Source: Ahaetulla prasina
Taxonomy: Eukaryota; Chordata; Lepidosauria; Squamata; Colubridae
Direction of reading: 5' to 3'
Length of the DNA: 64,000 bases
Assembly: GCF_028640845.1 (NCBI RefSeq)
Contig: NC_080541.1
Span: forward strand, 178,848,502-178,912,501
A model generated the notes under the pieces. That model did no database searches. It was not told the DNA's origin and saw only the letters and a list, made by a program, of their open reading frames with translations. This document shows, piece after piece, positions 31,991-46,300 of this stretch. The translations under genes were made by a program, and so were the position numbers. Within the stretch, counting starts at the first letter, position 1. Each line of letters opens with the position of its first letter.

Positions 31991-34080
31991 GTGAGTAGAC
32001 AATTCCTGGTTGAAGGAAATCAGATAATAGCTCATTGGTACAGCAGATATATTCCAGGTGGGATGTTCCATATAATGGGAAAGATTTGTACTGAGACAAA
32101 TTGGGTGGCATTGCTGCTTTAGGACACCTCAGCCTTAAAGCAATTAGTGAGAATGGAGGAGTGAGCATTCACACTTTGGCTCTCTGGTGCTAAGGCTAAA
32201 CTGTCCATATCTCAGCCCTACCAGACATCTCTGAGTACAGTATATTACAGCTAAAGTATTTCTACCCAGTTGTGTTATATCATGTTATGCAAGCCAAAAT
32301 GGTCATTATCAGAAACTTTAGAGCAGTATTTAGTAAATCTATTCCTAAAAGAAGTTCTAAGGTCATAGAAGACCTGGGAGCTTCCTTCAAAAAGTGCAAT
32401 GAACACAGATTCTGTAGGAACTTTTAGGGTGGGGGAAGAATTTATTTATTTATTTATTTATTTATTTAGATTTTTATACCGCCCTTCTCCCGAAGGACTC
32501 AGGGCGGTGTACAGCCAAATCATAAAATAGTACAATATACAAATTAAAACAAAGACTTAAAATAAACATATTCAATAAATGGCCGAGATTTAAAACCATC
32601 AAATGTAAAACCCATAAAATCATAAATAATAACCCCAATTAAAATTATTTAGGATTTAAAAATTTAGGCCAGTCCCACTTGAATAAATAAATGCGTGTGG
32701 AATAAAAGAAGTGTGGAGTATGGAAATAGAAGGTGGAGGAGTGGTTAAGCAGGGGCAGTTTCATTGATTTTGAAGACTTGAAACAGTTTGATTTCAGCAA
32801 TTTCCAACTAATCCCTAAAATTGTATTCATAACTATTTAAAAATTTAAGTAGAATCAATATTGCTATAATACAGAAGTTTTACAATCTTAATTCTTCCAC
32901 TCAATCATACTGCTATTTTCATTCGTGGATGTAGAAGAAGGAAAAGCAAAGCCTGGGGGTGGAGTGAAGAGAGGAATCAGCCTGGAGTCATTACATTACT
33001 ACAAGTAGTCCAAGTCCAACCCAGTGGTGAAATCTGAACTGGCTGTTTGGGTGGGCTTGGTTGTGCTCAATTTAGTCTGTGTTGCAGGGGAATTTGAGCT
33101 GGTGAGCTGCATAGCTGTTGTTTGGCTTTGTGGTCGTGCTACATCTTCATAGTGGGTGTCAGTCTGCTGCATGTATGGATTGGAGGGGTTTGAAATGGCT
33201 AATGTTGCAGCTGCAGTCTGGCTTCTGGTCCTTGGTCGTGCTTCATGATCAGTGTGGGTTTGGGTCTGCTTTCTGGGTGGATGTGCGGTGGTGACATCCT
33301 GTGTGGACCTCATGAGTGTGGGTCTGGTGTCATTCCTCGTGTTAAGGACTCGTTTGTCAATAAGGGCGGGTTTCCAAATGGCTGGTAGGCAGGAGGTATC
33401 ATCTCGTTTGTTCATGCTGTGTGGGCGTTTTTCTATCTCAATGGCTTCTCTGATTATTCTGTTGTTAAAGTGTTCAGTTTTGGCGATAGTTCTGGTCTTT
33501 TTAAAGTCAATATCATGTCCTGTGACTTTAAAGTGTTGGACCAGGGAAGAAGTTGGTTCCTCTTTTTTGACTGAGTTCTTGTGTTCTTCAATGCGTGCAC
33601 TTATTCTTCTGTTGGTTTGTCCAATATATGTGGTGGGGCAGGCGGTGCATGGGATTTCATGTTAGAAAATCAAGGAGTATATGAAATATGAAACCCCTCC
33701 AATCCATACATGCAGCAGACTGACACCCACTATGAAGATGTAGCACGACCACAAAGCCAAACAACAGCTATGCAGCTCACCAGCTCAAATTCCCCTGCAA
33801 CACAGACTAAATTGAGCACAACCAAGCCCCCACCCAAACAGGACACACCCCCAGCCAATCAGAGCACAAAAAAACCCCCAGCCAATCAGAGCACAGCCAA
33901 GCTCCCACCCAATCAGTTCAAACCCCCACTAGCAGTTAAAAGGAAGAAACAGCTGCGATCACACATTGCTCCCAGAAGCACGAAGCTGAAGCCTGAAGAT
34001 GACGAATGAGACTTCGTCGAAACGTCGCCAAGACACTTCCAATTTTACACGGGAGAAAACCCGAACAACCAAAGACCTAC

Positions 34081-34141
<61 letters not shown>

Positions 34142-37100
34142 CATATATATGTATATGTAGGTCTTTGGTTATTCGGGTTTTCTCCCGCGTAAAATTGGAA
34201 GTGTCTTGGCGACGTTTCGACAAAGTCTCATTCATCATCTTCAGGTTTCAGCTTCGTGCTTCTGGGAAGCATGAAGCTGAAGCCTGTGTCAAGGTTCCAG
34301 AAAAACCTCTTCTGCATAAAAAAACCTCAGAAGCCATTGTCTTTCAGATTCTTTACTAGCATGAGGAAACTGGCACATGATGAGTGAAATTCCAAAACTG
34401 AACTTCCGGATTCTTTTCCCAGTTATACAAACCCCAAGAGTCCCACCCGCTAACCCCTCTTCTGGTCACATGGTCCCACGTTCTCCCAGTTCATTCGAAT
34501 ATCTTCTCGCCACTCCTCCTGCAGATGTGAACACCATCCGACCTTGACCGCTTGAAGAATGTTACCATACCCCTCAACCCCCCTTCTTCCCCTCAGGGGA
34601 AAAATGTGGCAGCGTCTGGAACCCTAAAGTCTAGTATGGTTTCCAGGCCTGACAGCCTGAAGATGACAAATGAGACTTCGTCGAAACTTCGCCAAGACAT
34701 TTCCAATTTTACGCGGGAGAAAACCCGAATAACCAAAGACCTACATACATATATATAGGGTGTAATTCCAGAAGCTGGCCAGATTCAGAATTATACCGAG
34801 ACCTTGCCAATTGGATATGTTCCTAATAAAAAGACTTTGTTTGAATATGGCCGCCTTGGACTGTTCTTATTTGGGATATGTTACTTGGAGGCTTGACACT
34901 GCAGCAAGCAACAGTCATGTTAAGAGTGCTTTGCAAGATCTCTAAAATTCATATGAATTTTCATCTATTATTTAAAGCACTTTATATAATTCTTAAGGGA
35001 AAAAAATTCATGCTTTTCAGCATGACTTTTAATATCGTGCTCATATTCAGTCAGAATGTTCTTATTTTGACACAATGAATAATTTTAACAATGTCATAAT
35101 CCTTTTTCCAGCGGATGGTAAGTTTTTATATAGTGTAATGATGCAATGATGATAACAATTTTAAATGAATCATAATACAACTGGAATTACAAATCCAAGT
35201 TTATGCCAAAGCAACTGAAATTTCAAAGGTTAAAGTTATTTCAGTTAAAAAGGAAGAGGGACGATCTTGCATTTTAAAGACAATTATATTATATTTATAA
35301 TATTATAATCAATTTTTATTTATTTTAGGTCTTGGATTGGCAATCGTTCGTGCAGATATAACAGGTGAAACTTATTTACCTTCACAAGAATAATATAAAG
35401 AAGTGATCCTAAACACCAACTGTGCTTGTTGTTCAAATGTCAGCTAACACATATATTTTTCTTTGTAATGAATTGCAATTTCCATGTACAATTGAAAGTA
35501 TAGATGTGCAAAACATGTGGCACAAAAAAAAAGTCAGGAGGGAAAAATGGACAACTTAGGGAAACTGAATGTTGATTTATTTTATTTATTTATTTATTTA
35601 TTTATTTATCACAACAGTATATATAAGCATAAGTATGTAATAACTATATTAATTGGATATAATGAGAGGAAACAATAGGACAGGAACGATAGGCACACTT
35701 GTGCTCTTATGCACGTCCCTTACAGACCTCTTAGGAATGGGGTGAAGTCAATAGTAGACAGTTTTTGGTTAAAGCTTTGGGGATTTTGGGAAGAGACCAC
35801 AGAGTCAGGTAGTGTATTCCAAGTATTAACAACTCTGTTACTGAAGTCATATTTTCTGCAATCAAAATTGGAGCGGTTCACATTAAGCTTAAATTTATTG
35901 AGTGCTCGTGTATTGTTTCAATTGAAGCTGAAGTAGTCTTCAACAGGAAGGACATTGTAATAGATGATTCTATGAGTTAAACTCAGGTCATCTTGAAGGC
36001 GGCGGAGTTCTAAGTTTTCTAAACCCAGGACTTCAAGTCTGGTGGCATAAGGTATTTTGTTGTATTCAGAGGAGTGGAGAACACTTCTTGTAAAATATTT
36101 CTGGACTCGCTCAATTGTATTAATGTCCGAAATGAGGTATGGAAAAACAACACAATCCATGTGGCCAGGAAGGCCCAACAGAGACTCCATTTTCTTAGGT
36201 CTTGCATAAAAACAGGGTGAAACAACAACTGATGACCTCCTTTTACCGGTCCACAATAGAAAGCATCCTCATTTATTGCATCACGGTATGGCATGCTGGT
36301 CTGACAGTGTTCTGTCCCCGCACCTCAGTCCGGGAGGCATGAGAAATGACTCAATTAGCCGGCAATTGAGTCCACAGCAGCTATCAGCTCTGGCAGCAAA
36401 CCAGCGAGCGTCTGCCAAGGTCTTTCTGTTATCTTTCTCAATGCCGGCGTGTCAACCAAGAAGTCAGGAATAAACAGCACTTCAGCTCAAATTCTCTCTA
36501 GGCAGTTTGATTTCTTTGTCACGAAGCAGTATAGCAGCCCTTCCTGCTTTTATACCTTGTGGGGTGTGGCTCTGTGACTCAGCACTTTCTAGGCCTGCCC
36601 CATCCCTGCTTCTGTTGTTCTCTCTTGTCTATGAAACCTGGGATCTAACCAGGACTGATTGTCCACAGCTGGATCTGGAAGCATTTCCTGGGCCGGGGGA
36701 GATACAGGAGACAGAGGCCTCGTCACCTCTTCCACCTGGCCTGCCTCTGGCTCCTGGAGCTGCAGAAGGAAGCCCTGACGGCCTTCCCCCTCACTCTCTG
36801 AGTCACTCTCTGGCAGGGGGCCAGGCCCGGCGGGGGTGTGTGTGTGTGTGGCTGGAGCCACAACAGACAGCCACAGATAAAAAACCATTACAGAGGGTGG
36901 TGAGTACAGCACAAAACATCATGGGCTGTCCCCGGATACCACTAGTCGAGATTACTAGGGCTCATTACCATAGAAGAGTGAGGAAAATTCTCAGGGACGA
37001 CTCTCACCCTGGTCATCACTTCTGTACCCTCCTACCATCAGGAAGGAGATATAAAAATATAGCCAGCTGTACAAGCAGGCTTAAGAACAGTTTTTATCCG

Positions 37101-37320
37101 CGGGCTTCTGAATGAGAAATAACATCATAACTATGTAGTATGATAGATTGCAGGGCCGGCGCAATGTGTAACATATTCACACTGGTGCAATAGGACTGGG
37201 TGTTTATTGTAATTATGATTTATTGGGTTAGGGATTTTCTGTCTTCACTGTGAATTGTATTGTGTTGAGGGGTACACTGAGGGAGCGCAACCAATCTCAT
37301 TGTACATATGTTGTGCACTG

Positions 37321-37394
<74 letters not shown>

Positions 37395-40300
37395 TTAGGT
37401 GGAGAACATTTTCAGAACATCTGTGTAGGTAGTCCTCGACTTATGACCAGAATTGAGCCCAAAATTTCTGTTGTTAAATGAGACATTTGTTAAGTGAGAC
37501 AACCAATTTACAGCAGCCCCATGTTGCAATCTTTCTTGCAAGAGTTATTAAGTGAATCACTGCAGTTCACAATTTAGTAACCTGACAAACTTTCTTTTCC
37601 TTTCTGGTTCTCCCTTCCTTTATTCTTTCTGCTAAATATTCCATAATGCCCACGTAACAAGCAGTTATCTAAGGTTGGTTATATCCTTACATCAATAAAG
37701 AAACTCTAGCAGTCTTGCTCAGCTGGATTTGTCTTAAGATTGAAAGGAATTGCTTTCTTCGGTAGGAACATCTGGCGAATCAAGTTTGGACCTTTTCGTG
37801 TGTCAGTTGATATCATTTTTTGGTAAGTTTTAAACTGTGTCTGTGCCTTTATCACATGTAATTCCCAAATGCATAAAAGTGAAGTGAAATATAATTTCAT
37901 TACATGGTTGGTACTTCTTGTCTAGACTACTGCAAAAGGTTGAGCCATAATAAGCACAGGTTTGGCCTTTTGATGTTTTACCTTTCTTTGGACCTACACA
38001 TTTGCTATCTGACTCAACTGTTTCTTATAGTTAATATCACCCTTGAATGCTTGCTGATAAACCAGTTTAGGGCCTTCCCCGCCTCGACTGATGGAAGTTA
38101 CATACTTCCTTTGCTCCATATCACCGGCTGTTTCTTAATGAAAATTGGCATGTGTTAAGGCAGAATCAAACCATGGTAAAATGTAGAGAATTTAAGTTTG
38201 TTATATTCCTAGCATGTTACTCCTGCCTTTTTTTTAATAAGATGCATTAACTGCTATTATCGTATAATAAATCAAGACCACATTTTTAGTGCAAAAAATC
38301 CACACCTGCCAGTGATCTATATCTTCCTGAAATAATGCAGTTAAAGGAAGGCAAACACAATACTGTGTCTGATTTTGCTTAAAATGAATATGGTTACTGA
38401 AAATGTCCTTATTTTTCCAGGCGGGAATTGCTATAACCGTTGGCCAGGATCAAATAATAATATTCCTGAGAGTAAGTGTATTCATTCATTGACTATTTTC
38501 AGTTGCATCTTCTTGAGCTTATGTTTATTTATTTTATTTTATTTTTCATATTTTTATACTGCCCTTCTCCGAGGACTCAGGGTGGTGTACAGCATAAATA
38601 AAACATAGATATTGAAAAATTTAAAATACAATATTCAGTTAAAAATCTGATTCAATAAGCTGCATGTTAAAATAACTGAATAAAAAATTAATAAATAACT
38701 TAAAACTCCTTTAAAAAACCCCTAAAAACCCTCAATATTAAAATTAATCATTAGGCCAGCCCCGCTTGATGAAAGAAAAAGGTTTTGAGCTCGCGCTTAA
38801 AGGTCCGAAGATCAGGGAGAAGATGTAGTCCCACAGGTAGATCATTCCATAGGGCCGGAGCCCCCACAGAGAACGCTCTTCCTCTGGGGGCTGCCAGCCG
38901 ACATTGGTTGGCCGACGGCACCCTAAGGAGGCCCTCCCTATGAGAGCACACCGGTCGATGGGAGGTAACTGGCAGCAGCAGGCGGTCCCATAGGTATCCT
39001 GGTCCCATGCCATGGAGCGCTTTAAAGGTGATAACCAAAACCTTGAATCGCACCCGGAAGACCACCGGTAACCAGTGCAGCCTGCGCAGGAGAGGTGTTA
39101 CATGGGAGCTACGAGGTGCATTCAATCCCCTGCACGGCCGCATTCTGTACCAGTTGGAGCCTCCTGGTGCTCTTCAAGGGGAGCCCCATGTAGAGAGCAT
39201 TGCAGTAATCTAGACGGGAAGTAATGAGGGCATGAGTGACTGTGCATAACGAGTCCCGATCCAGGAAAGGGCGCAATTGGCGAATCAGGCGAACCTGATA
39301 AAAAGCTCCCCTGGCGACGGCCGTCAAATGATCTTCTAAAGACAGCCGTGCATCCAGGAGAACGCCTAAATTGCGCACCGATTCCCTGGGGGCCAACGAT
39401 TCACACACACCCCCACAGTCAGCGATGGAGTTAGCTGACTGTGCTGGGATGCTGGTATCCACAGCCACTCTGTCTTGGATGGGTTGAGTTGAAGTCTGTT
39501 CGTCTGTTCAGCTTAACTGAATGGAACTAATAGAATTGTAATTTTCAGCCACTACAAATGTCTTGATAAATGAAATATTCTATTATGGAGCGATGATGAG
39601 CAGATTAAACTAATAAAGGTCTATGACATAATATGGGTTTGAGAGCAAAGAGTTGCAAGGCCTTCACTGACAGCATTCTTCTTAAAAGATAAAAAATTAA
39701 AACTTCTGGCAACTATCAACATTTAAAATCAGCCAATGGTCTTACATTTCATCTTGAATTTTGCATGGACAGTACATTGTCTCTAGCACAGAAGTAAAAT
39801 AAATAAAATTGGATTAGTTGGCTTTTGCACATAATATTTCTCTTACAAATTAATACAAAGAGTACCACAATGAATTATGCCAAGCTCCATTTGGTCCAGT
39901 CAATCAGATGCCTCTGTAGTTTTCACAATCAGAAGATGAAATTCAAATCCAACATCCAACCTATCTTGTGGCAATTTAGATGATCACCTCTCAAAACCAT
40001 TCAAGTTACTGAGTACTACGAGATTTTGTGGTCAGTTATGCACTGTAAAAAGAAATGAGTCTTCTGTTCAAGGGTCTCCAATCTTGAAAGCTTTAAGACT
40101 TGTGGACTTCAACTCCCAGAATTCCTCAGCCAGCTTTGCTTTAAGAACTTTTGTATACTATTCATTTCCAAATTAGGCAAAGTGCCTCACAAAAGGTACA
40201 TCTAATAAAATGACAGCAAGAAGCACCTAACAATCACTCTCAAAAAAAAAATCAGTTCGCATAAATGATCAGCAGAACAGTCTGGTCTTTATCAATTTAT

Positions 40301-43300
40301 GAAAGCCATATAACTTAGGAGAAAAGATCTTTCACAACATAAACAAACAAACAAACAAACAAACAGGAGTAGGGAACCTTTAAAATTCCTTTCTGCTTCA
40401 GGCAGACTCTATCTTCAAAGGAGAGACAGTTCTGTAGCTTTCTGAGAGATAAGTGACGTAGAGTTTTAAAGATGACAACCAACATTTTGAACTGGAACCA
40501 TAATCAAATCATATCCAATGCTGTAATTATAACAAAGATGTAGGAGAGATGAATATTCTACTTCAAGCAAGCAGATGGGAAGGTGCACTTCACGTCATTT
40601 CAAAGGCAAATTCATGTAGATAATCTGGTGCAGTGGCAGTTTGAGAGCTGACAAGGGCATGAGTCACTAAACTCAGAGCATGCCTATCTAAATAGATCTG
40701 CAACTGGTACATCAGTCAGAGATAGGCGAAGCCCCGGCCACAACTTTTCTTTGCTGTTTCAGAAGGAAGAGTAGGTCCAGGAAAATCCTAAAATTGCACA
40801 GATGCTGCTGCTTACTGGAGAGGCAACTCCATCAAAACTTAAAACTGGAACCAGGAAAAAGTCACATCTATTCCCAACAAAGAACAATATTCTCAAATTG
40901 CAGGGATTTATTCTGAAGTTGTTTTGCCCATCTAGTAATCCAGACACCAAATTGGGATTACCAGAGTATACTTGGCTCAGCTTGGGTGGTGATATTGATG
41001 ACATCTCACCCAAAACTGATACATGGCTTCTCCCAGAAGTTTTAGGAAAATATTAAATGGAACGGGGGAGAAGATTGAACCCCATAGTACCCCACATTGT
41101 AGCAACCACTGTTTCAAGTTTTTTTCCCATACAACACCTGAAATTGTTCAGTAAGCAAGGAGTGAAGTAACTGAAGAGTTCCTCCAGTCCTCAACCAGAG
41201 GAATTTGAACTCAGCAGGATCCTTTCTTAATTCCACTTAATTCCCACCCACCCACCCCACCCTCCTCCCTCTCTCTTTCCCCCTCCCCCCCACCTTTCCC
41301 TCCACCCCCCCAGGACTTCCCAGAGCAGAATACAGGTTATTGCATCTATCAATCATAAACTAAATTACACCAATAAATCATAATCCATAATCTCTCCTCT
41401 CCCTTTAAAACCTTAACTCCCCTTTCCCTTATAAACAAATACATTAATACGATACAATTCTTACAATCACTCTTAAACTATTTAACACTTCAATCTAAAA
41501 TTTGGCTTAAATGTAGTTGATCCAATTTTTCATTCCAGTATATATCTTCCTTGTAGATTTTGAGTACATTAAAGTTTCTGTTTTCTTTCTTAAGTCCGTT
41601 AAAATCCAATCTTCAAGTCCATTAAATCCATTAAAGTCCAATCTTCAAATAGAATAGAATAGAATAGAATTTTATTGGCCAAGTGTGATTGGACACACAA
41701 GGAATTTGTCTTGGTGCATATGCTCTCAGTGTACATAAAAAAAAAGATACGTTCATCAAGGTACAACATTTACAACACAATTGATGATCAATATATCAAT
41801 ATAAATCATAAGGATTGCCAGCAACAAGTTATAGTCATACAGTCATAAGTGGAAAGAGATTGGTGATGGGAACTATGAAACGATTAATAGTAGTGCAGAT
41901 TCAGTAAATAGTCTGACAGTGTTGAGGGAATTATTTGTTTAGCAGAGTGATGGCCTTCGGGAAAAAACTGTTCTTGTGTCTAGTTGTTCTGGTGTGCAGT
42001 GCTCTATAGCGTCGTTTTGAGGGTAGGAGTTGAAACAGTTTATGTCCAGGATGCGAGGGATCTGCAAATATTTTCACGGCCCTCTTCTTGATTCGTGCAG
42101 TATACAGGTCCTCAATGGAAGGCAAATTGGTAGCAATTATTTTTTCTGCAGTTCTAATTATCCTCTGAAGTCTGTGTTTTTCTTGTTGGGTTGCAGAACC
42201 GAACCAGACAGTTATAGAGGTGCAAATGACAGACTCAATAATTCCTCTGTAGAATTGGATCAGCAGCTCCTTGGGCAGTTTGAGCTTACTGAGTTGGCGC
42301 AGAAAGAACATTCTTTGTTGTCCTTTTTTAATGATGTTTTTGATGTTAGCTGTCCATTTGAGATCTTGCGATATGATAGAACCCAGAAATTTGAAGGTTT
42401 CTACTGTTGATACTGTGTTGTCAAGTATTGTGAGAGATGGAAGTATGGAAGGGTTTTTCCTAAAGTCTACCACCATTTCTACGGTTTTGAGTGTGTTCAG
42501 TTCCAGATTGTTTTGGTTGCACCACAAGGCTAGTCGTTCGACCTCTCGTCTATATGCGGATTCGTCATTGTCTCGAATGAGACCAATCACTGTTGTGTCA
42601 TCTGCGAACTTCAATAGCTTAACAAATGGATCATTGGAGATGCAGTCATTGGTATACAGAGAGAAGAGAAGTGGGGAGAGCACACAGCCTTGGGGGGCCC
42701 CTGTGCTTCCAATATATCAGTAACAAAAGTCCAACTACCAATATTGAATTTAAAGCTATTCTTCAAAATAATATCTTATATGATCCACCAAATTTATAAT
42801 TCTGTCACACTTGTTAACACATAATATCATTTTTCAATCCTTAATACTCCATCTCTTGTTCTGTTTTTCTCATTACCTTATTTAATCAAGTTTTATCCTA
42901 AATAATTTTTATAAGTTCAAACAATACCATTTAATTTTAATCCAAATTCTTCCCCATACTTCCATCACTTTATATCAAACCTTAAAATTATTAATTCAAA
43001 CAATACCATTTACATTTAATCCTAATTATTCCCCCTATTTCCATCACTATAAAACCAGGTATTTTATAACCATTTTTCATACATTCCCTAATAAAATATT
43101 TCTTTCTATTTTTATCAAGACTCTCCCAAATCAAATAATACAATTATTAACAATTCAACCATATATAAACCAATAGCCTCACATTACAAGTTCAAACAAA
43201 TACATATAAATTTTTAACAATTATCCAATAACTATCCTTACAAAAACCATATATAACTTAACCTTTCTTCTTATATTATATTCAATTTCAATTATAATTT

Positions 43301-46300
43301 ATCCTTTCCCATAAGAGAAAACTCTTTTGGCATAGCGCCGTTTTTTATTTCCTCTTTGTACCATTTTAGTAGTTATCCACCCCATTTGTTCCTCTACTTC
43401 GCCTATTTTTCCTACTATATCTTTTTCAGCAATTGCAGGCCCCTCTTTACCTTGTATTTGTTCTACTTCCTTCTCCCACCTTTTTGCCTTTTCGTCTCCA
43501 ATTCTCATTTTAGCTTTAAACAATAAAGGATTTCCAGCTTCTAATACATTAGTGTAAAAGTCTCTTGCTTTGAGAACTGTACTAAGACAAAACTTTCTTC
43601 CCTTATAATTCACTGTTAATCCAGCTAGAAATCCCATCTATACTGTATCTGATGTTTCCTAAGTTCTTCCACCAAAAAGGCAAACTCCTTTCTATTTCTT
43701 AACATTTTAGAAGGAATTTCTTTCATCACTAATACATCTTATTTATATTGCAATATAACAATTTCTTCATCCGCCCTATCCATTTTACTCTGAACTTCCT
43801 CAATTTTATTTTCCAGATTCAAATTAAGTTGATTATTCTGGGTTTCCTCTGTTTTAATTTCCAAGTTCAAATTAGCTTGAGTAATTTCTTCTATTCTTTC
43901 TTCCAACTGAATCGTATTTTCTCCAATATATCGCAATGCTGCCAGCACACTTTCACTCATATCATTCCAAGGTTCCACCTTATTTTTTAGTTCCAAGATT
44001 GCTTTTTCAGTTCTCTCTATTTTATTTCCTAAATTCAAATTAATTTGATTATTCTGAACCTCATCTATTTTCTTTTCCAAATTCAAATTGACTTGATCAG
44101 TTTCTTCCATTCTTTCCTCAGATAAACAGATCATACTTTTGGAAAGACATTGAGCTACTACCCCCACTCTTTCAGTCATATCTTTATTCTGAACTTCCAA
44201 TGTATTTTTAAGTTCCAATATTTCTTTTTCAATTTTACTAAATTTTTGATCTATTAAACCCTTTAGATATTCTTTCATTTCTTCTTTTAGTTTGTATATT
44301 TGAACTGGCAAAACTTCAACATCTTAAAAGCACTTAACTTAGTTTGTTTAAAAGCCATTTTTGTTAAACTTTAAGCTCTTCAAAAGGAGGAAAAAATCTT
44401 CAAATCTTCTCTTAATCACTGTAATTATATTAATCAAATCATTTAAAATCATTCCTTTGGCTTAGCCTCTTCATGTAACTCCGGTGCTGACAGCTTTAAC
44501 GAGCACTTCCTTAACTTTCATTTTCATGCCTTGTTACACTGGAAACGCCATTTCCTTGCTTCTTAGATCATTCCAACCAAAAAAAAAAAAAAAGGGAAAA
44601 AATATAGTAAAATAACGGGGAAGTTAAAAATTGATACTTGCAACTGCCAGTACTCCTGATTTTGCTCTGTCTGCTTATGAATCTATTCCAGGTTAAAAAT
44701 TAGTAGCAGATGTGGATGCGGTGTTTTGCTCTGCCTTCTGCAGAGGCATCTCAGATCCGGAGCTTTCCCGAGCTTGGGAGGGAGCCCTCGCCCTCAAGCC
44801 TCCAGTATCATTCCTGGGGCTTTCCAGGGGGCTGTACCTCAGCTCGGTTGCTCACCTCTCCCTCTTTGCCTGGGGGAGAGGTTTCCAAGCCGCCAGACAG
44901 CTGATTTGCGCTGTCTGAGTGGCTCTACAGATTGCGGGGCTGGCGGTCTAAAAAAGACCGCCATCAATGCCGTGGCGCCACAGGAAGTGAGCAAGGAGCC
45001 TTTTTTAAAGCATGTTTTTTTAATGATATACTCATGACATACACAGAAACATATGAAGATAGAAAAACCACACATTTATAAATAAATCTTGAAAAGAGGG
45101 ATGCAGAAGAAAAAAAGAGGGAGAAATTGTACCTTGTTGTTTCTTAAACAAAAAATCATTTAATAACAGTAGCCTGGTACCAGATGATGAAGGACAACAT
45201 GTAAAGACCTTGTCCTTATCTATCTCTCACAATTGGTTCTAATGATCAAAACAACTCATAGAAAAGAGATGATACAATCTCAAACACCTACCCTTCCATG
45301 TGTCCAGAAGAATAAGAGTTAGGGTATTGAATGCTGTTGAAAAATCTAAGATGACCATGAATGGTGCACTTCATCCCGATTCAGAAAACAAGTCATCTAG
45401 GGCTTCTGGTGGCTCCGCTCTCTCCGAAGGACGCCCTAAGGGCGCCCGCGCTGGGATTCTGTAAAAGCCGGCGAAATCAACGGCTGAAAGTACCTTCCCC
45501 GGTAAGGAGAAGGGAAAGAGCAGAAGAGGGAAGGGTAGAGCTCTCTCTAGAGGCCCCGTTTGGGGAACTCGAAAGGGAAAGTTCCCTGGAATTCCTTCTG
45601 CAAAGCTCCAGTCCCAGTGTGTTTCTGCTTTAAGCAGACAGAGAAGAGAGTGACCACTTCTGCTTCAATTGATTGTTATGGATATTTATAAGCAGACGGA
45701 ATAAAACACAGGAGATCAGTCATTTAAATCGCAAGTATTAAATCTGACTTCTATTTTTTCTTTTAAAAAAATAATAATTTTTTTTTCTCTCATCTACAAT
45801 CAACACAATGAAATAAAATGGCGTTTACTTGTTGAGAAAGTGAAACTGAATGGAGATTTTATCTTATTGTACTGGACTGTGGATTGTTGGATTATTTTAG
45901 TTTGTTTAAGTATTTCATAAGGGGATTTTCAGCAAGAACTTTGCCATGAAGGTTTTTTCAGAAGAATGGATTCGTGACTTTATACAGGATTATACAGAAA
46001 GAATGTATTTAATTATTCAACAATACGAATTGGAAAAAATGGCGTTTTGGATGAGAGTTTGGAGAAATTAACCAAAGTAATCAGGACTTGGAATATGGAA
46101 TGGATGTAAAGAAGCCTTTTTTAAAAAGTTTGGATGAAAAGCCTGAATTTGTGCTACAGGAGGCTGTCTCCCAAAATGGGAAAATTCACAGGGTTAATGC
46201 TTTCCAAGAGTTCTCTTTTCGGATTGAGGAATACGGCAGTAACTGGTGGATTGTTGGACATAAGGAACTATTAGGAAATATTGTGACTGACTTTTCAAAA

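Larger units (their letters stand above)
41240..45000 (-). mobile_element. Half-L1-like retroelement (minus strand) with coiled-coil ORF
   Basis: Third member of the family at 7682 and 45400. Minus strand from about 45000: conserved GACAGCGCAAATCAGCTGTC and CCCCCAGGCAAAGAGGGAGA, then an ORF (44311-43739) of ~190 residues predicted as coiled coil with repeated [15 protein letters not shown] units, then a frame at 43637-43299 ([20 protein letters not shown]) resembling the distal part of L1 ORF1. The 3' UTR has the C-rich block at 41243-41311. No ORF2 domain is present. A LINE (41645-42722) is nested. Flanking duplications are not certain. Confidence 0.75.

Noticed and set aside
36507..37115. 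202-codon plus-strand frame
   Set aside because: Its first half is LTR sequence read in antisense and its second half the end of a LINE ORF; a chance fusion of repeats.
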